In this document: positions 17,327 to 26,071 of the stretch, one piece after another
Position numbering within the stretch: position 1 is the stretch's first letter
Layout of the letters: each line of letters starts with the position of its first letter
DNA from: Spirochaetales bacterium
GTDB taxonomy: Bacteria > Spirochaetota > Spirochaetia > DAHUYW01
Length of the DNA stretch: 64,000 bases
Direction: 5' to 3'
NCBI GenBank assembly: GCA_027306915.1
Contig: DAHUYW010000004.1
Location: 62,001-126,000, forward strand
The notes under the pieces: model-generated
Databases searched by the model: none
What the model saw: only the letters and a program-made list of their open reading frames with translations
What the model was told of the DNA's origin: nothing
Position numbers and translations under genes: made by a program

Positions 17327-18397
17327 CTACTCGGCGAGCCAGCGGCTCAAGGCTTCTCCGACGAAATCGTCGTCGTTCAAATGAGGATAGCTTTTCAGCA
17401 CACGATCGATCTCGGCGGCGTGCTCGGCCGAGAGCGCCTGCCCCGAATCGGAAGAGGCAGTCTCACGCAGGAGGCCCTGCCGTCGCAGAACCTCTTTGAT
17501 GCCGGCGTCCCGCCCGGCGAAGGAGTGACCCGCGTCGAGGATGGCACCGCTTGCATCGGTGAGCTCGACCGCCATGCTCAAGAGCTCAAGAGGCAAGGGC
17601 CGGCTTTCCCGCACGATCGAATGGACCGTCTTGAGAAGATCGGCCGCCTTGCTAGTCCACACGCCCCATTGCGCAAGCAGCCCTCCTACGATCCGGACCT
17701 GTTTGACTCCGGATTCGGTGGGAATCTTGTATGAGGTAAGAAGATCGATGAGGACGTTGTCGTCGTTCCCGGTATAGAGCGAAAGCTCCTTTTCCCTTCC
17801 GACCTCGCAGACGGCGCGAACGACCGCAAGAGTCTGGTAACGGTCGTAGGGGGCAACCACCACGCCGACGACATTGTCGATTTCCGCGAAGGATCGCCAA
17901 AAAGCGAGCGGGAGCACCCTGCCTCCCGAGGAGCTCCCGAGGCAGTGGCCGATGAGCGGCATTACGCTTGAAATCGTGCGGCAGTGGTCGAGAAGCTCCG
18001 AGTCGCACGCGCTCGCGAGCCCGGCAAGATTGACAAGGCAGGCATGGTAGCCGACGCGATAAGCGGCCTCAGCCTCCTCAGTCGAATCCTTCGTGCGTCC
18101 CGCGACACCAACAATCTTGAAGACCTGACGTCCCTTGCGCTCGCACCATCGGTCGATCGTCTCGGATGCGAGGGCGAGTACCGTCGCACGGATCGCGGAG
18201 CCCGCTTTTCTTGTTTCGGCCGCAGGCGCCTCCACCGCGATCCCGCCCGCACCCGCGTCGACGTAGTATCGGATGAGGGCCCGCTGCCGCTCCTCGTCGA
18301 TCCTGCGGGCGTCGCTCAAGGCGAGCGGCAGCAGCGGAATGACGGTTCCCTCCCGAAACACCTGCACAACCTTCGGTGGGATCTCCTTCTTATCCAC
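17327..18397 (-). CDS. DHDPS-like TIM-barrel protein lacking the Schiff-base lysine
   Basis: Protein of 356 residues, related in overall pattern to dihydrodipicolinate synthase/N-acetylneuraminate lyase (PLLPLALSDARRIDEERQRA at residues 21-40, FKIVGVAGRT near 93-102). In these enzymes a Tyr in the YNxP segment and a Lys in IVGIK do the chemistry. Here those positions read IGHCLG and VVGVVVA (Val near 180), so classic class I aldolase chemistry is unlikely. A C-terminal extension of about 60 residues follows. It is the last gene of the ROK-controlled operon and probably handles a sugar-derived intermediate by another mechanism. Confidence 0.7.
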   Translation of the reverse strand: MDKKEIPPKVVQVFREGTVIPLLPLALSDARRIDEERQRALIRYYVDAGAGGIAVEAPAAETRKAGSAIRATVLALASETIDRWCERKGRQVFKIVGVAGRTKDSTEEAEAAYRVGYHACLVNLAGLASACDSELLDHCRTISSVMPLIGHCLGSSSGGRVLPLAFWRSFAEIDNVVGVVVAPYDRYQTLAVVRAVCEVGREKELSLYTGNDDNVLIDLLTSYKIPTESGVKQVRIVGGLLAQWGVWTSKAADLLKTVHSIVRESRPLPLELLSMAVELTDASGAILDAGHSFAGRDAGIKEVLRRQGLLRETASSDSGQALSAEHAAEIDRVLKSYPHLNDDDFVGEALSRWLAE

Positions 18398-18476
18398 CCA
18401 GTCGTCCTCCCTTCCTCTTGTGGGGGAGCTCAGTATGCCGTGCTCAAGGCGGTCCTATCAAGAGGAGCCTTTCGCT

Positions 18477-19499
18477 TCAGAGGCGAACCGGAAGCTCCTT
18501 GCGCCTGCGCGCGGAGTCGATTTCAAGAAGGCAGAGCTTTACGGACTCCGCAGCCGATTGCCCGGTCACCACGCCGGAGCTGCGTCCCTTCGAGACGCTC
18601 TCGCTGAAATCTTTGAGCTCATGGTAGTATCCGTCCCCCTGCGGCAGCTCAAGCGCATACTTTTTCGCTCCCTTCGGATAGACCGTAACCGCGGGGTCCT
18701 TCGAGAAATCGAGCTCGATCGTGGCGCTGTCGAGGACCCAGAAGGCGCGCATGTTGAAGCCGAAGGAGTCCGAGCAGTTCCACCCGCCTGTCGATGCCAC
18801 GACGAAGCCGTCGTAGGTGTATACCGTCGCGATGTGGGAGATGCTCCCGTCGCGATCGAAGACTCCGTTCGATCGAAGGCTCTTCGGCTTACCATGGAGG
18901 TAGAGAAGCATGTCGGCGTCGTGGACATGGAGGTCGAGGGCGGCATTCCCGGAGCGCTTTCCGTCGAGCAGCCAGCTGTCCCAGCCCCATCCCGGCGGGG
19001 CGGAGAAACGGGCGTACTCGGCATATTGTACTTTCCCGTACTTTTCCGAATCGAGGAGCTTCTTGACCTCGGTGTAGGCTGGCCAGAACCGGAGGCACTG
19101 GCCGACGCTGAAGAGCTTGCCGCTTCGCTTCACCGCCGCGAGCATCTTGTCGGTTTCAGCGCCGGTCAAGGCCATCGGCTTTTCACAGAAAACGTGGAAG
19201 CCTGCGTCGAGCGCCTTGATCGTATGCTCGGCGTGAAAGTAGGTAGGAAGGCAGATATCGACATAGTCGAAACCACCTTCGGCGAGCATGGCATCGTAAT
19301 CGGTGTACTTCCGCGCCGAGGACAGGTCGATTGCCCCTGCCGAAGCGGCGATGTTCCCCCCTGCATCGAGGCTTGAGATTGCCAGGCGCTCCTTCGCGAG
19401 GTCGCAGATCGCAACTACCTGCACGTCCGGCAATTTCTGATAGACGCCAAGATGAGTCTTCCCCATGAACCCAAGGCCGGTCAACGCAATTCTTACCAT
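18477..19499 (-). CDS. Gfo/Idh/MocA-family NAD(P)-dependent oxidoreductase
   Basis: Sugar or inositol dehydrogenase-like protein of 340 residues. The N-terminal Rossmann domain has GLGFMGKTHLG (residues 8-18), followed by VDICLPTYFHAEHTIKALDA, and the EKPMAL motif whose Lys is catalytic. The C-terminal domain has DLHVHDADML, where the Asp-x-x-x-His pair completes the active site. The family oxidises or epimerises sugars using NAD(P). It lies 15 bp downstream of the epimerase gene in the same operon, so a shared substrate is likely. Confidence 0.9.
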   Translation of the reverse strand: MVRIALTGLGFMGKTHLGVYQKLPDVQVVAICDLAKERLAISSLDAGGNIAASAGAIDLSSARKYTDYDAMLAEGGFDYVDICLPTYFHAEHTIKALDAGFHVFCEKPMALTGAETDKMLAAVKRSGKLFSVGQCLRFWPAYTEVKKLLDSEKYGKVQYAEYARFSAPPGWGWDSWLLDGKRSGNAALDLHVHDADMLLYLHGKPKSLRSNGVFDRDGSISHIATVYTYDGFVVASTGGWNCSDSFGFNMRAFWVLDSATIELDFSKDPAVTVYPKGAKKYALELPQGDGYYHELKDFSESVSKGRSSGVVTGQSAAESVKLCLLEIDSARRRKELPVRL

Positions 19500-19514
19500 G
19501 TTGCACTCCCTCTG

Positions 19515-20357
19515 CTAGAGCTTCTCGATCAGCCGCATCGCTGCGATCGCCTTCTCCGCCGCCCCGAGCCTTCCGGGCACGATCTCGGCCGTATAGGTGC
19601 CGGAATAGCCGATGGAACGAAAGGCCGCCATGACGGATGCAAAATCCACATCGCCGGACAGGAGGTCGACGAAGCCGTCAAGGTTCCCAACGGCAACTCG
19701 AAAGTCCTTGAGATGGACTGCGGCTATGCGCGTAGCGAGCGTGCGAATCCACTCCTCGGGATGGCCGTAGAGCATCACGTTGCCGACATCAAAGTAGGAA
19801 CCGACGAAGGGCGAGCCGAATGAATCGATGAAGGCACGCATCTCCGTGGGACCGAGGAGAAAGCGGTTCCAGACGTTTTCGACCGCAAGGGTTACCTTGA
19901 GCCGTTCGGCAAGCGGGAGAAGCAAGCGGATGGCCTCCCGGGCGAGGCGGTCGACCGTCTCGTAGGCCTGCGGCTTGAAGGTCGGGATAAAGACCGCCGA
20001 CACCAGGCCGGGAAGGGAGAGTAGGGAGCGCACGCCGAGCCACCCGCACACCTCAAGCGCCCGCTTCGAGCTGGCGAGCGCGCGTTCCCTCACCTTCGGA
20101 TCGGGGTCGGTCGGCGATGCGCCCCAGGCGAGACCGGAGGCCGCCGTGACAAGCTCGATTCCGATCCGATCGGCCTCCTTGCGGATCCGAGTGGCTCCCT
20201 CCTCGGTCGTCTCGATCGAGACAGGCCCTCGCTCCTCGATCGTAACCTCGAAGCAGTCGTAGCCGAGCTCCTTTGCCTGTCGCATGGCCGCAGGTGGATC
20301 GATCGGGCTCCCGTCGCTCTTCGGCGGGAAGGCCCACCCGTTGATGCCTTTCTTCAT
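19515..20357 (-). CDS. Sugar phosphate isomerase/epimerase (tagatose 3-epimerase-like)
   Basis: TIM-barrel protein of 280 residues. Metal and substrate motifs: YDCFEVTIEERG near the N-terminus, TLAVENVWNRFL (Glu), GSYFDVGN (Asp), AAVHLKDFR (His) and TAEIVPG (Glu). This set matches the ketose 3-epimerase/hydroxypyruvate isomerase group, which uses a divalent metal for proton transfer. The operon position, after the two permeases and before the oxidoreductase, suggests it acts on the imported sugar or its oxidised form. The exact substrate is unknown. Confidence 0.87.
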   Translation of the reverse strand: MKKGINGWAFPPKSDGSPIDPPAAMRQAKELGYDCFEVTIEERGPVSIETTEEGATRIRKEADRIGIELVTAASGLAWGASPTDPDPKVRERALASSKRALEVCGWLGVRSLLSLPGLVSAVFIPTFKPQAYETVDRLAREAIRLLLPLAERLKVTLAVENVWNRFLLGPTEMRAFIDSFGSPFVGSYFDVGNVMLYGHPEEWIRTLATRIAAVHLKDFRVAVGNLDGFVDLLSGDVDFASVMAAFRSIGYSGTYTAEIVPGRLGAAEKAIAAMRLIEKL

Positions 20358-20401
20358 GTCAGAGATCTCCTTGTTTCGAACGTGCTAATAGCGGCGCACC
20401 G

Positions 20402-21247
20402 CTACTCCTTGACCGCGCCCCCGGCGAGTCCCGCGACGAGACGCTGCTGGATGATATAGAAAAGCACAAGCACCGGAATGATCGCGAGAAAGGCGGCTGT
20501 CGAGAGCAGGTGCCACTGGCTCGACCATCGCCCGACGAACCGATAGAGCCCGAGGGTGAGCGGCATCTTCCCCTGCGTTTGAATAAACGACAGCGCAAAG
20601 AGGAAGTCGTTCCAAGCGTAGATGAAGGTGTAGATCATAGTCGTGACCAGGCCCGGCGCGGCGATCGGCAAGATGATGCGAAGAATGGTCTGGCTTCGCG
20701 TCGCTCCGTCGATGGAGGCGGCCTCCTCGATCTCCATCGGGATAGTCCGAAAGTAGCCTGAGAGCAGCCAGACGCTGAACGCCATCGTGAAGACCGCATC
20801 AACGATTACCAGCCCGAAGTAGGTGTTGAGGAGGTGCAGGCCTGCAAATATCTTGAAAAGCGAGATCACCACGACAACCGGAGAGAACATCTGGACGACG
20901 AGGAAGAGGTAGAGCGCGACCTGGCGGCCGGGAAAGCGAAGCCGTGCGATCGCGTAGCCCGCGGGGATGGCAAGCAGGATGTTCAGGATTGTCGTTCCGA
21001 TCGCGATAATGGCGCTACTCTTGAAATAGGTGAGGAGCTGATACTGCGACCACACTACGGCGAAGTTCTCGAAGGTCACTCGGTGCGGAATCCAATAGGG
21101 CGGAGTGGCGTACACCTCCTGGCTCGAACGGAGCATCGTCGTGATCATGACAAAGAAAGGGAAGAGCATTATGAGGAGGAAGACGAGCGTCAGGATGATC
21201 ACAAAAGGTTTACCGCGATTCCTCCAAGAGGGGGTGTCGTGCTTCAT
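20402..21247 (-). CDS. Sugar ABC transporter permease, MalG type
   Basis: Inner-membrane permease of 281 residues with six hydrophobic segments. The ATPase-docking EAA loop is EEAASIDGATRSQTILRIIL, near residues 178-197. The C-terminus ends GLAGGAVKE, typical of this subfamily. The ATG overlaps the stop of the upstream permease by 4 bp (21244-21247), so the two are translated together. It belongs to the importer formed with the solute-binding protein encoded upstream. Confidence 0.92.
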   Translation of the reverse strand: MKHDTPSWRNRGKPFVIILTLVFLLIMLFPFFVMITTMLRSSQEVYATPPYWIPHRVTFENFAVVWSQYQLLTYFKSSAIIAIGTTILNILLAIPAGYAIARLRFPGRQVALYLFLVVQMFSPVVVVISLFKIFAGLHLLNTYFGLVIVDAVFTMAFSVWLLSGYFRTIPMEIEEAASIDGATRSQTILRIILPIAAPGLVTTMIYTFIYAWNDFLFALSFIQTQGKMPLTLGLYRFVGRWSSQWHLLSTAAFLAIIPVLVLFYIIQQRLVAGLAGGAVKE

Positions 21248-22158
21248 TCCTTTCGCTCCCCTTTAAAATAGAATTTCGCATAGACGATGCTGATGATAGT
21301 GAGAATCAAGAAGGTGATGACCGCCATGACCGCTGCCCGATCAAACTTGAGATAGACGAAGGCGTTCTTGTAGAGCGAGGTGATGAGGATGTCCGTAGAG
21401 TTGACCGGCCCGCCGGCGGTGAGGATGTAGATGGCGTTGAAATCATTGAAGGTCCACAGCGCCGAGAGGAGCGTCGCGATGAGGATGATATTGCGCAGTC
21501 CGGGCAGGGTAATGTAGAAGAACTTCTGAAAGCTGTTCACGCCGTCGATGTAGGCCGATTCGTACTGGTCCTCCGGGATGGCCTGCATTCCGGAGAGAAA
21601 AACCAGCGCCATGAACGGCACCCCGATCCACACATCGACCCACATACAGGCGATGAAGCCCGGAATAGGCGTTCCCAGCCAGACGGGGGGATGGGCCCAG
21701 CCGAAGAGCTCCAGGGTATGGTTGAGGAGCCCAAACTCAGGGGTGTAGACCCAGCTCCAGAGCAGCACGCTGATGGGAACCGAAGAAGCCCACGGAGCGA
21801 TGAAGAGCATCCGGGCGACCTTTCTTCCCTGGTACTTCACATTGAGAAGAAGGGCGATGATCATCCCGAGCGACGCCTTTGTAAGTACCCCGATTCCCGT
21901 CCACACAAGCGACCGGCCCGTGATCCGCCAGAACTCGGTGTCGCTCAGGACGTTTACGAAGTTCTTGATTCCCGCGAACGTCGTCAACCAGCCGAGAGCG
22001 TTTGTCTTGTAGGTGCTCATCAGAACGACGTAGATCAGGGGATAAATCATGAACCCGACGACGACCAGGGCCGCCGGAAGGAGCATCAAATAGGCAAGAC
22101 GCGCTTCACGAGTCCACATCCTGCTTCTAAGACTAAGTCTGAGTGCGTTGTCAGCCAC
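21244..22158 (-). CDS. Sugar ABC transporter permease, MalF/UgpA type
   Basis: Permease of 304 residues with six hydrophobic segments after a short basic N-terminus. The EAA-type loop reads YESAYIDGVNSFQKFFYITL, where the usual Glu-Ala-Ala is Glu-Ser-Ala. It pairs with the overlapping MalG-type gene. A hairpin terminator lies in the 162-bp gap separating it from the solute-binding protein gene, which would lower permease expression relative to the binding protein. Confidence 0.92.
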   Translation of the reverse strand: MADNALRLSLRSRMWTREARLAYLMLLPAALVVVGFMIYPLIYVVLMSTYKTNALGWLTTFAGIKNFVNVLSDTEFWRITGRSLVWTGIGVLTKASLGMIIALLLNVKYQGRKVARMLFIAPWASSVPISVLLWSWVYTPEFGLLNHTLELFGWAHPPVWLGTPIPGFIACMWVDVWIGVPFMALVFLSGMQAIPEDQYESAYIDGVNSFQKFFYITLPGLRNIILIATLLSALWTFNDFNAIYILTAGGPVNSTDILITSLYKNAFVYLKFDRAAVMAVITFLILTIISIVYAKFYFKGERKE

Positions 22159-22282
22159 CGATCCCCTCCTGGCGCGACCTGCTGTTTTGGAAGGTCAATC
22201 GACCCGCCCTTTCTCTCCTTTCGACCTTTCTGTCCGATTATACCATCAAGGCGGCTCGGCCGATCGGGCGTGCCAAGGAAAA

Positions 22283-22305
22283 GGGCCGGGCTGCATGCCC
22301 GGCCC
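22283..22305 (-). terminator. Hairpin terminator/attenuator between binding protein and permease genes
   Basis: Perfect 9-bp stem GGGCCGGGC / GCCCGGCCC with a 5-nt loop, followed on the minus strand by TTTTCCTT. It lies 16 bp after the solute-binding protein stop, inside the operon, so partial readthrough into the permeases is expected. Confidence 0.75.
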
Positions 22306-22320
22306 CTGTCTCACGAGAAG

Positions 22321-23580
22321 CTATTTCGCGTTGATCTTATCGATCTGCGCAGCGGCCTCGTCGAGTGCCTGCTGCGGAGAAGCTTGGCCGAGGAACACCT
22401 TGGAAACGGCGTCCCAGAGCATGTCCTGGTCCTGAGGCCATGGCGCGATAAGGGGCCATCCCTTCGCGTGCACGGCGGCGTCGCCGAGAATGCGGTAGAG
22501 GGGCGTATCGAACGCCGGCAGCTTGGCCGCCGAGTAAGTCACAGGCGGGAAGCCGACCAGCTCGTCGAACTTGCCCTTCCACTGCGGCTGATAGAAGAAG
22601 TCAATGAACTTGCCCGCCGCCTTCAGGTTCGTCTCGCTGTTCGGCTTGAAGAAGGCGATCGAGTCGGTGATGATGAGCGAGGTCTGCTGCTGACCTTCAA
22701 AGGGCGGAATCAGGGTGTACTTGACCGGGAAGGTAGCACCGGCCTGCTTCATGGCCGAACCGACCCATGCGCCGATCATGTCGTAGGCAGCTTTGCCTGC
22801 GTAGAAGACCGGGTCGGACTCCATACGGGTCTGCCCGAGGTAGCCCGGCTGTACGACCTTGTCGACGTTTGCGAGCTTGTTCATGAAGGTCAGTGCCTTC
22901 ACCCCGGCCGGGGAGTTCACCGTGCTCTTTCCGTCGGGCCCAAAGAAGTTGCCACCGGCTGCGTAGAAGTAGTAGGCAAAGTCCGTGAGCTCGGTGTTCT
23001 TCTTGCCAATCATGATAATGCCGTAGTGATTGGGCGGATCGTTTGCCGCAATAGCGTCCTTTTCGAGCTCCTCCATCGTCTGCGGCACTTTGTCGGTAAG
23101 TGAGGTATTGATCGCCATTATTCGGGCGCCCGCCGCAACCGGTATGCCCCAGAGCTTCCCGTCGATCTTTGCCTCCATGGCGCCCGGCTTGATGTCCGCG
23201 ATGGTCGACTGACTGACGTAGTCGGTCGGCGCGGCAATCGCGTTCAATCCCATGAACTCAAGCAGCCAGCGAGTGCCGATGACCGAGATCTCGGGGGGTT
23301 GGCCGCCCGCGAGAGACGTCGTCAGCTTGTCATGCAGCTGGTCCCAGGGAACCGGGACGATGTCAAGCTTGATGTCCGGATTCGCCTTCATGAATGCGCT
23401 CTGCAGGTCTGCGCGGAAGTTCTCCGTCAGTCCGTCATACAGAGCCCAAAAAAAAGTGACTGTTGGCTTTGCCCCGGCCGCCTCTTTGCTCCCGCCCGCA
23501 AAAGCGAGCCCGGGAATCAACATGAGTCCGAGCAGCGACAGCACCACGGCGAGCAGTCTCGCTCCACGTGTACTTCTCAT
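22321..23580 (-). CDS. Extracellular sugar-binding protein, family 1
   Basis: Exported binding protein of 419 residues. A signal peptide with a long hydrophobic core ends near residue 28 (GLAFA before GGSKEAAG). There is no lipobox Cys, so it should be a soluble periplasmic protein. The mature part has the two-lobe family 1 pattern: MKANPDIKLDIVPVPW, EISVIGTRWLLEF, and GKAAYDMIGAWVGSA in the middle. It delivers the sugar to the two permeases encoded downstream. The ligand is unknown; the enzymes of the operon point to an amino sugar or a ketose/inositol-like compound. Confidence 0.92.
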   Translation of the reverse strand: MRSTRGARLLAVVLSLLGLMLIPGLAFAGGSKEAAGAKPTVTFFWALYDGLTENFRADLQSAFMKANPDIKLDIVPVPWDQLHDKLTTSLAGGQPPEISVIGTRWLLEFMGLNAIAAPTDYVSQSTIADIKPGAMEAKIDGKLWGIPVAAGARIMAINTSLTDKVPQTMEELEKDAIAANDPPNHYGIIMIGKKNTELTDFAYYFYAAGGNFFGPDGKSTVNSPAGVKALTFMNKLANVDKVVQPGYLGQTRMESDPVFYAGKAAYDMIGAWVGSAMKQAGATFPVKYTLIPPFEGQQQTSLIITDSIAFFKPNSETNLKAAGKFIDFFYQPQWKGKFDELVGFPPVTYSAAKLPAFDTPLYRILGDAAVHAKGWPLIAPWPQDQDMLWDAVSKVFLGQASPQQALDEAAAQIDKINAK

Positions 23581-23634
23581 ACCTCACTCCTTACTTGAAC
23601 TTTCTCCGGACCGAAAGGTCCGTGTTTTTTCCTG

Positions 23635-24564
23635 CTAATGCATCTCGGCTTCCGTGTTCCCTATGCCGGCCCGATAGAAGTTGAAGCGAACGTTGGGATG
23701 GTCGGCAAGCAGGGACATGGGCACCGCCGAGTCGGGAACCCGCTTGGAGATCATGAGCGCCGTAAGTCGCATTCCGAACGGGTTGTCGTGGGTCCCCGCG
23801 TGACAGATCGAAACCGTCTCGGCCTTCCAGGTTTCGGCCGGACCGACTGAAAGCGCCTGCGACGGAACGTTCGTGACCACCCCGCCTCCGGAGGTGCGCG
23901 CATTCTGGATCACGGTCATCGGATGGAGGTCCACTACTCGGGCGCCGAGCTTGCGATACTCCTCGGGGGTCGGCGGCGCGTCTCGGTATGTGCCATCCCG
24001 CTTGGGCGGGTCATTGAAAGCCCAATGCTTCACCTCTCCCTGACCACCCTGCATGATGAGACAGCGGGCTCGGTCGTAGGAGCGGGAATACTCTTCGATG
24101 TCGTCGGCCCGGAGAAAATGAAGGTGGGAATCCGGCATCCGGTAGCGCTTATCGATGCGCCTGAAGCACAGATCGAGGTCGGCCTTCGCGAAGCTCAAGG
24201 GGTGGGTGATGGGGACCTCTTTGCCACCCACATACCACTCGTCCATCGCCCAGAAGTGACCGTCGCGGACATCGATCTCGAGGTCATTGACGATCTGTGC
24301 GACCAACGGAAGCTGCTCGGTTGGGCCGATCGGGCCGCAGATCCCCGTGGGATCATCCTCGGTTGCGTGGCGCCACGTCCATACGTACTCAAGCGCCTCG
24401 GCGAGGTAGAACGACTCGATGGTGTCGTAGATGCGAACCGTGAAGCCCGGACGCGAAAGCCCGGCAAGGTCCTCCGCCTGAAGCCTGGCGGCGTCGTTCA
24501 GGAGCTCGTCGTCGAGGGTCGTGTAGTCCCACCATCCCGGAGCAACCTTGCTTTCTCTTCTCAC
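23635..24564 (-). CDS. NagB-like sugar-phosphate isomerase/deaminase
   Basis: Protein of 309 residues, related to glucosamine-6-phosphate deaminase (NagB) but divergent. [11 protein letters not shown] near residues 104-114 corresponds to the NagB MDEY motif with its catalytic Asp, and [15 protein letters not shown] near 173-187 corresponds to the active-site loop that carries the catalytic His. [11 protein letters not shown] near 77-87 matches the phosphate-binding turn. It is the first gene of the ROK-controlled operon, with its promoter and operator directly upstream. It may deaminate or isomerise a phosphorylated sugar other than glucosamine-6-phosphate. Confidence 0.78.
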   Translation of the reverse strand: MRRESKVAPGWWDYTTLDDELLNDAARLQAEDLAGLSRPGFTVRIYDTIESFYLAEALEYVWTWRHATEDDPTGICGPIGPTEQLPLVAQIVNDLEIDVRDGHFWAMDEWYVGGKEVPITHPLSFAKADLDLCFRRIDKRYRMPDSHLHFLRADDIEEYSRSYDRARCLIMQGGQGEVKHWAFNDPPKRDGTYRDAPPTPEEYRKLGARVVDLHPMTVIQNARTSGGGVVTNVPSQALSVGPAETWKAETVSICHAGTHDNPFGMRLTALMISKRVPDSAVPMSLLADHPNVRFNFYRAGIGNTEAEMH

Positions 24565-24596
24565 TGCACGCTCCTCTTGCGCGGTCTCCCCCTCGG

Positions 24597-24613
24597 TAAC
24601 GTACGGTTAGTAA
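24597..24613. promoter_or_regulatory. Putative ROK operator upstream of the NagB-like operon
   Basis: The 17-mer TAACGTACGGTTAGTAA, just downstream of the -10 box at 24622-24627. It matches 15 of 17 bases with the site at the start of the ROK regulator gene (25969-25985), in the same orientation relative to the promoter. Its position would let a bound repressor block transcription. Confidence 0.65.
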
Positions 24614-24621
24614 CGCGTCGT

Positions 24622-24650
24622 ATTATTGGCCTGCCGAATTGCTTTGTCAA
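24622..24650 (-). promoter_or_regulatory. Promoter of the ROK-controlled sugar operon
   Basis: Minus strand: -35 TTGACA (24645-24650), 17-bp spacer, -10 AATAAT (24622-24627). The -35 is a perfect match and the -10 matches 5 of 6 bases. The 17-bp operator begins 8 bp after the -10. Confidence 0.7.
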
Positions 24651-24724
24651 GCTCTTCCACATCTATTTTCTGACGAAATTTCTCACACAAGGCCGCCCAC
24701 GGCGGACTCCCGGGTCAATCCCCC

Positions 24725-25969
24725 TCACGCTGACTCGATTTTGTACGGATAGACCCCTACGAGAAGCGACTCAACCGCCATATGTGCCGCTCCCACCACC
24801 ACGGCATTCTCATGAAGCGTCGAGAGCACAATCTGCGGGATCTCGAAGGGCACCGCCTTCGAGAGCATCTCACGGATTGGCTGTACAAAGAGCGATTCGG
24901 CCTCGGGTAGATGAAAGAGCTCGCCTCCGAGCACGATGCGCTCAGGATCGAGGATCAACACGATGTCGATGATCATCGCAGACAGCAGCTCGACAACATC
25001 GTTCAGGATAGCCTGGCAGGACCTATCCCCGGCGACTGCCGCCTGGCAGACGAGAGCCGGGGTTACCTTCGCGGCCTTTCCGTCGGCCATCGAAAGGAGG
25101 AGCGACCGACGGGCCTTTGTCGCAGCCGCCACCGCACGCTCCCGGATGGCATCGATCGAGGCCCTGTCCTCGAAGTGTCCCTTCCGCTTCGGCTGATAGG
25201 AGAGCCCCGTAGCATCGAGCAGCGAGAAACCGATCTCTCCGGCCGCGCCCCGAAAACCGCGGTAGAGATTGCGGTCGAGTATGATTCCGGCGCCGATACC
25301 GCTGCCCACCTCGACGAAGACAAAGCTCCGGCTGTCCTTCCCGGCCCCGTACTCGCACTCGGCGAGGGCAGACAGGTTCGCGTCGTTCTCCGCGTAGACC
25401 GGCACACCGAAGGTCTGCTCGAGACTCATCTTGAGATTCTTGCCTTCGAGATTCTCGTAGAGGATGGCGCTCGTGACCGAGCCGTTTGAGTCGACGATAG
25501 CCGGTATTCCGATGCAGATCGCCTTGAGGTCTCGCGGGTTCCGCTGGAGCTTGACGATCCGCCGGATCTCGGCGATGAGCTCGCCTTCCAGATCGATGTC
25601 GTCGGTCATGCTAAAGCAGTCGAACTCGCTCAAGCTCTCGCCGTTGTAGTTCGACACTGCTATCCGGATCGGCTCCTTCATGAGATCCACACCGATCACG
25701 AATCCCTTGTCCGAATTGACTATGACGCGCGCCGCCTTTTTTCCGCTCTCCGTGCGAATCTTCTCGGTCTCGACCACGTAGCCATCTTCAATGAGGTTTT
25801 CGACAGCGCGCGACACGGCCGGGGCGCTCAAGCCCAGGTCCTTCGCGATCTGCGCCCGGTACATCGGGCCGTGCTCGCGGATGTAATTAAAGATTATCGA
25901 GATGTTGATCCGGTTCTGAAGATTGGAGTTGGCGGTTCGGGTTACATGCAGGGTCCTCATGGCTCTCAT
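24725..25969 (-). CDS. ROK-family transcriptional repressor
   Basis: Regulator of 414 residues. The N-terminal winged helix (AQIAKDLGLSAPAVSRAVEN, about residues 39-58) binds DNA. The ROK/sugar-kinase fold follows, with VIGVDLMKEPIRIAVSNYNG, YAENDANLSALAE, VEVGSGIGAGII and RGAAGEIGFSL. The usual CxCGxxGC zinc motif after GEIG is absent. It likely represses the downstream operon and itself, since near-identical operators lie at both promoters. The start could be ATG 25969 or ATG 25960; the operator abuts the first. It is separated by 160 bp from the operon it should control. Confidence 0.88.
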   Translation of the reverse strand: MRAMRTLHVTRTANSNLQNRINISIIFNYIREHGPMYRAQIAKDLGLSAPAVSRAVENLIEDGYVVETEKIRTESGKKAARVIVNSDKGFVIGVDLMKEPIRIAVSNYNGESLSEFDCFSMTDDIDLEGELIAEIRRIVKLQRNPRDLKAICIGIPAIVDSNGSVTSAILYENLEGKNLKMSLEQTFGVPVYAENDANLSALAECEYGAGKDSRSFVFVEVGSGIGAGIILDRNLYRGFRGAAGEIGFSLLDATGLSYQPKRKGHFEDRASIDAIRERAVAAATKARRSLLLSMADGKAAKVTPALVCQAAVAGDRSCQAILNDVVELLSAMIIDIVLILDPERIVLGGELFHLPEAESLFVQPIREMLSKAVPFEIPQIVLSTLHENAVVVGAAHMAVESLLVGVYPYKIESA

Positions 25970-25985
25970 TACTTACCGTTCGTTA
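25969..25985. promoter_or_regulatory. Putative ROK operator at the regulator's own start
   Basis: On the minus strand TAACGAACGGTAAGTAA, 15/17 identical to the site at 24597-24613. It lies directly after the -10 box (25986-25991) and touches the start codon, as expected for autorepression. Confidence 0.65.
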
Positions 25986-26014
25986 ATGATAGAGAGCCTA
26001 TCATGGACCGTCAA
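25986..26014 (-). promoter_or_regulatory. Promoter of the ROK regulator gene
   Basis: Minus strand: -35 TTGACG (26009-26014), 17-bp spacer, -10 TATCAT (25986-25991). The leader before either candidate ATG would be only about 10-20 nt. Confidence 0.65.
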
Positions 26015-26071
26015 GGAACGCAAGGAAATTCGAACCGCGCGCGCAGCAGCGCTTCCCTTCGACGCTCAGGC

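Noticed and set aside
21691..23103. 470-codon open frame on the plus strand
   Set aside because: Antisense to the permease and binding-protein genes, which have clear family motifs; no start signal of its own.
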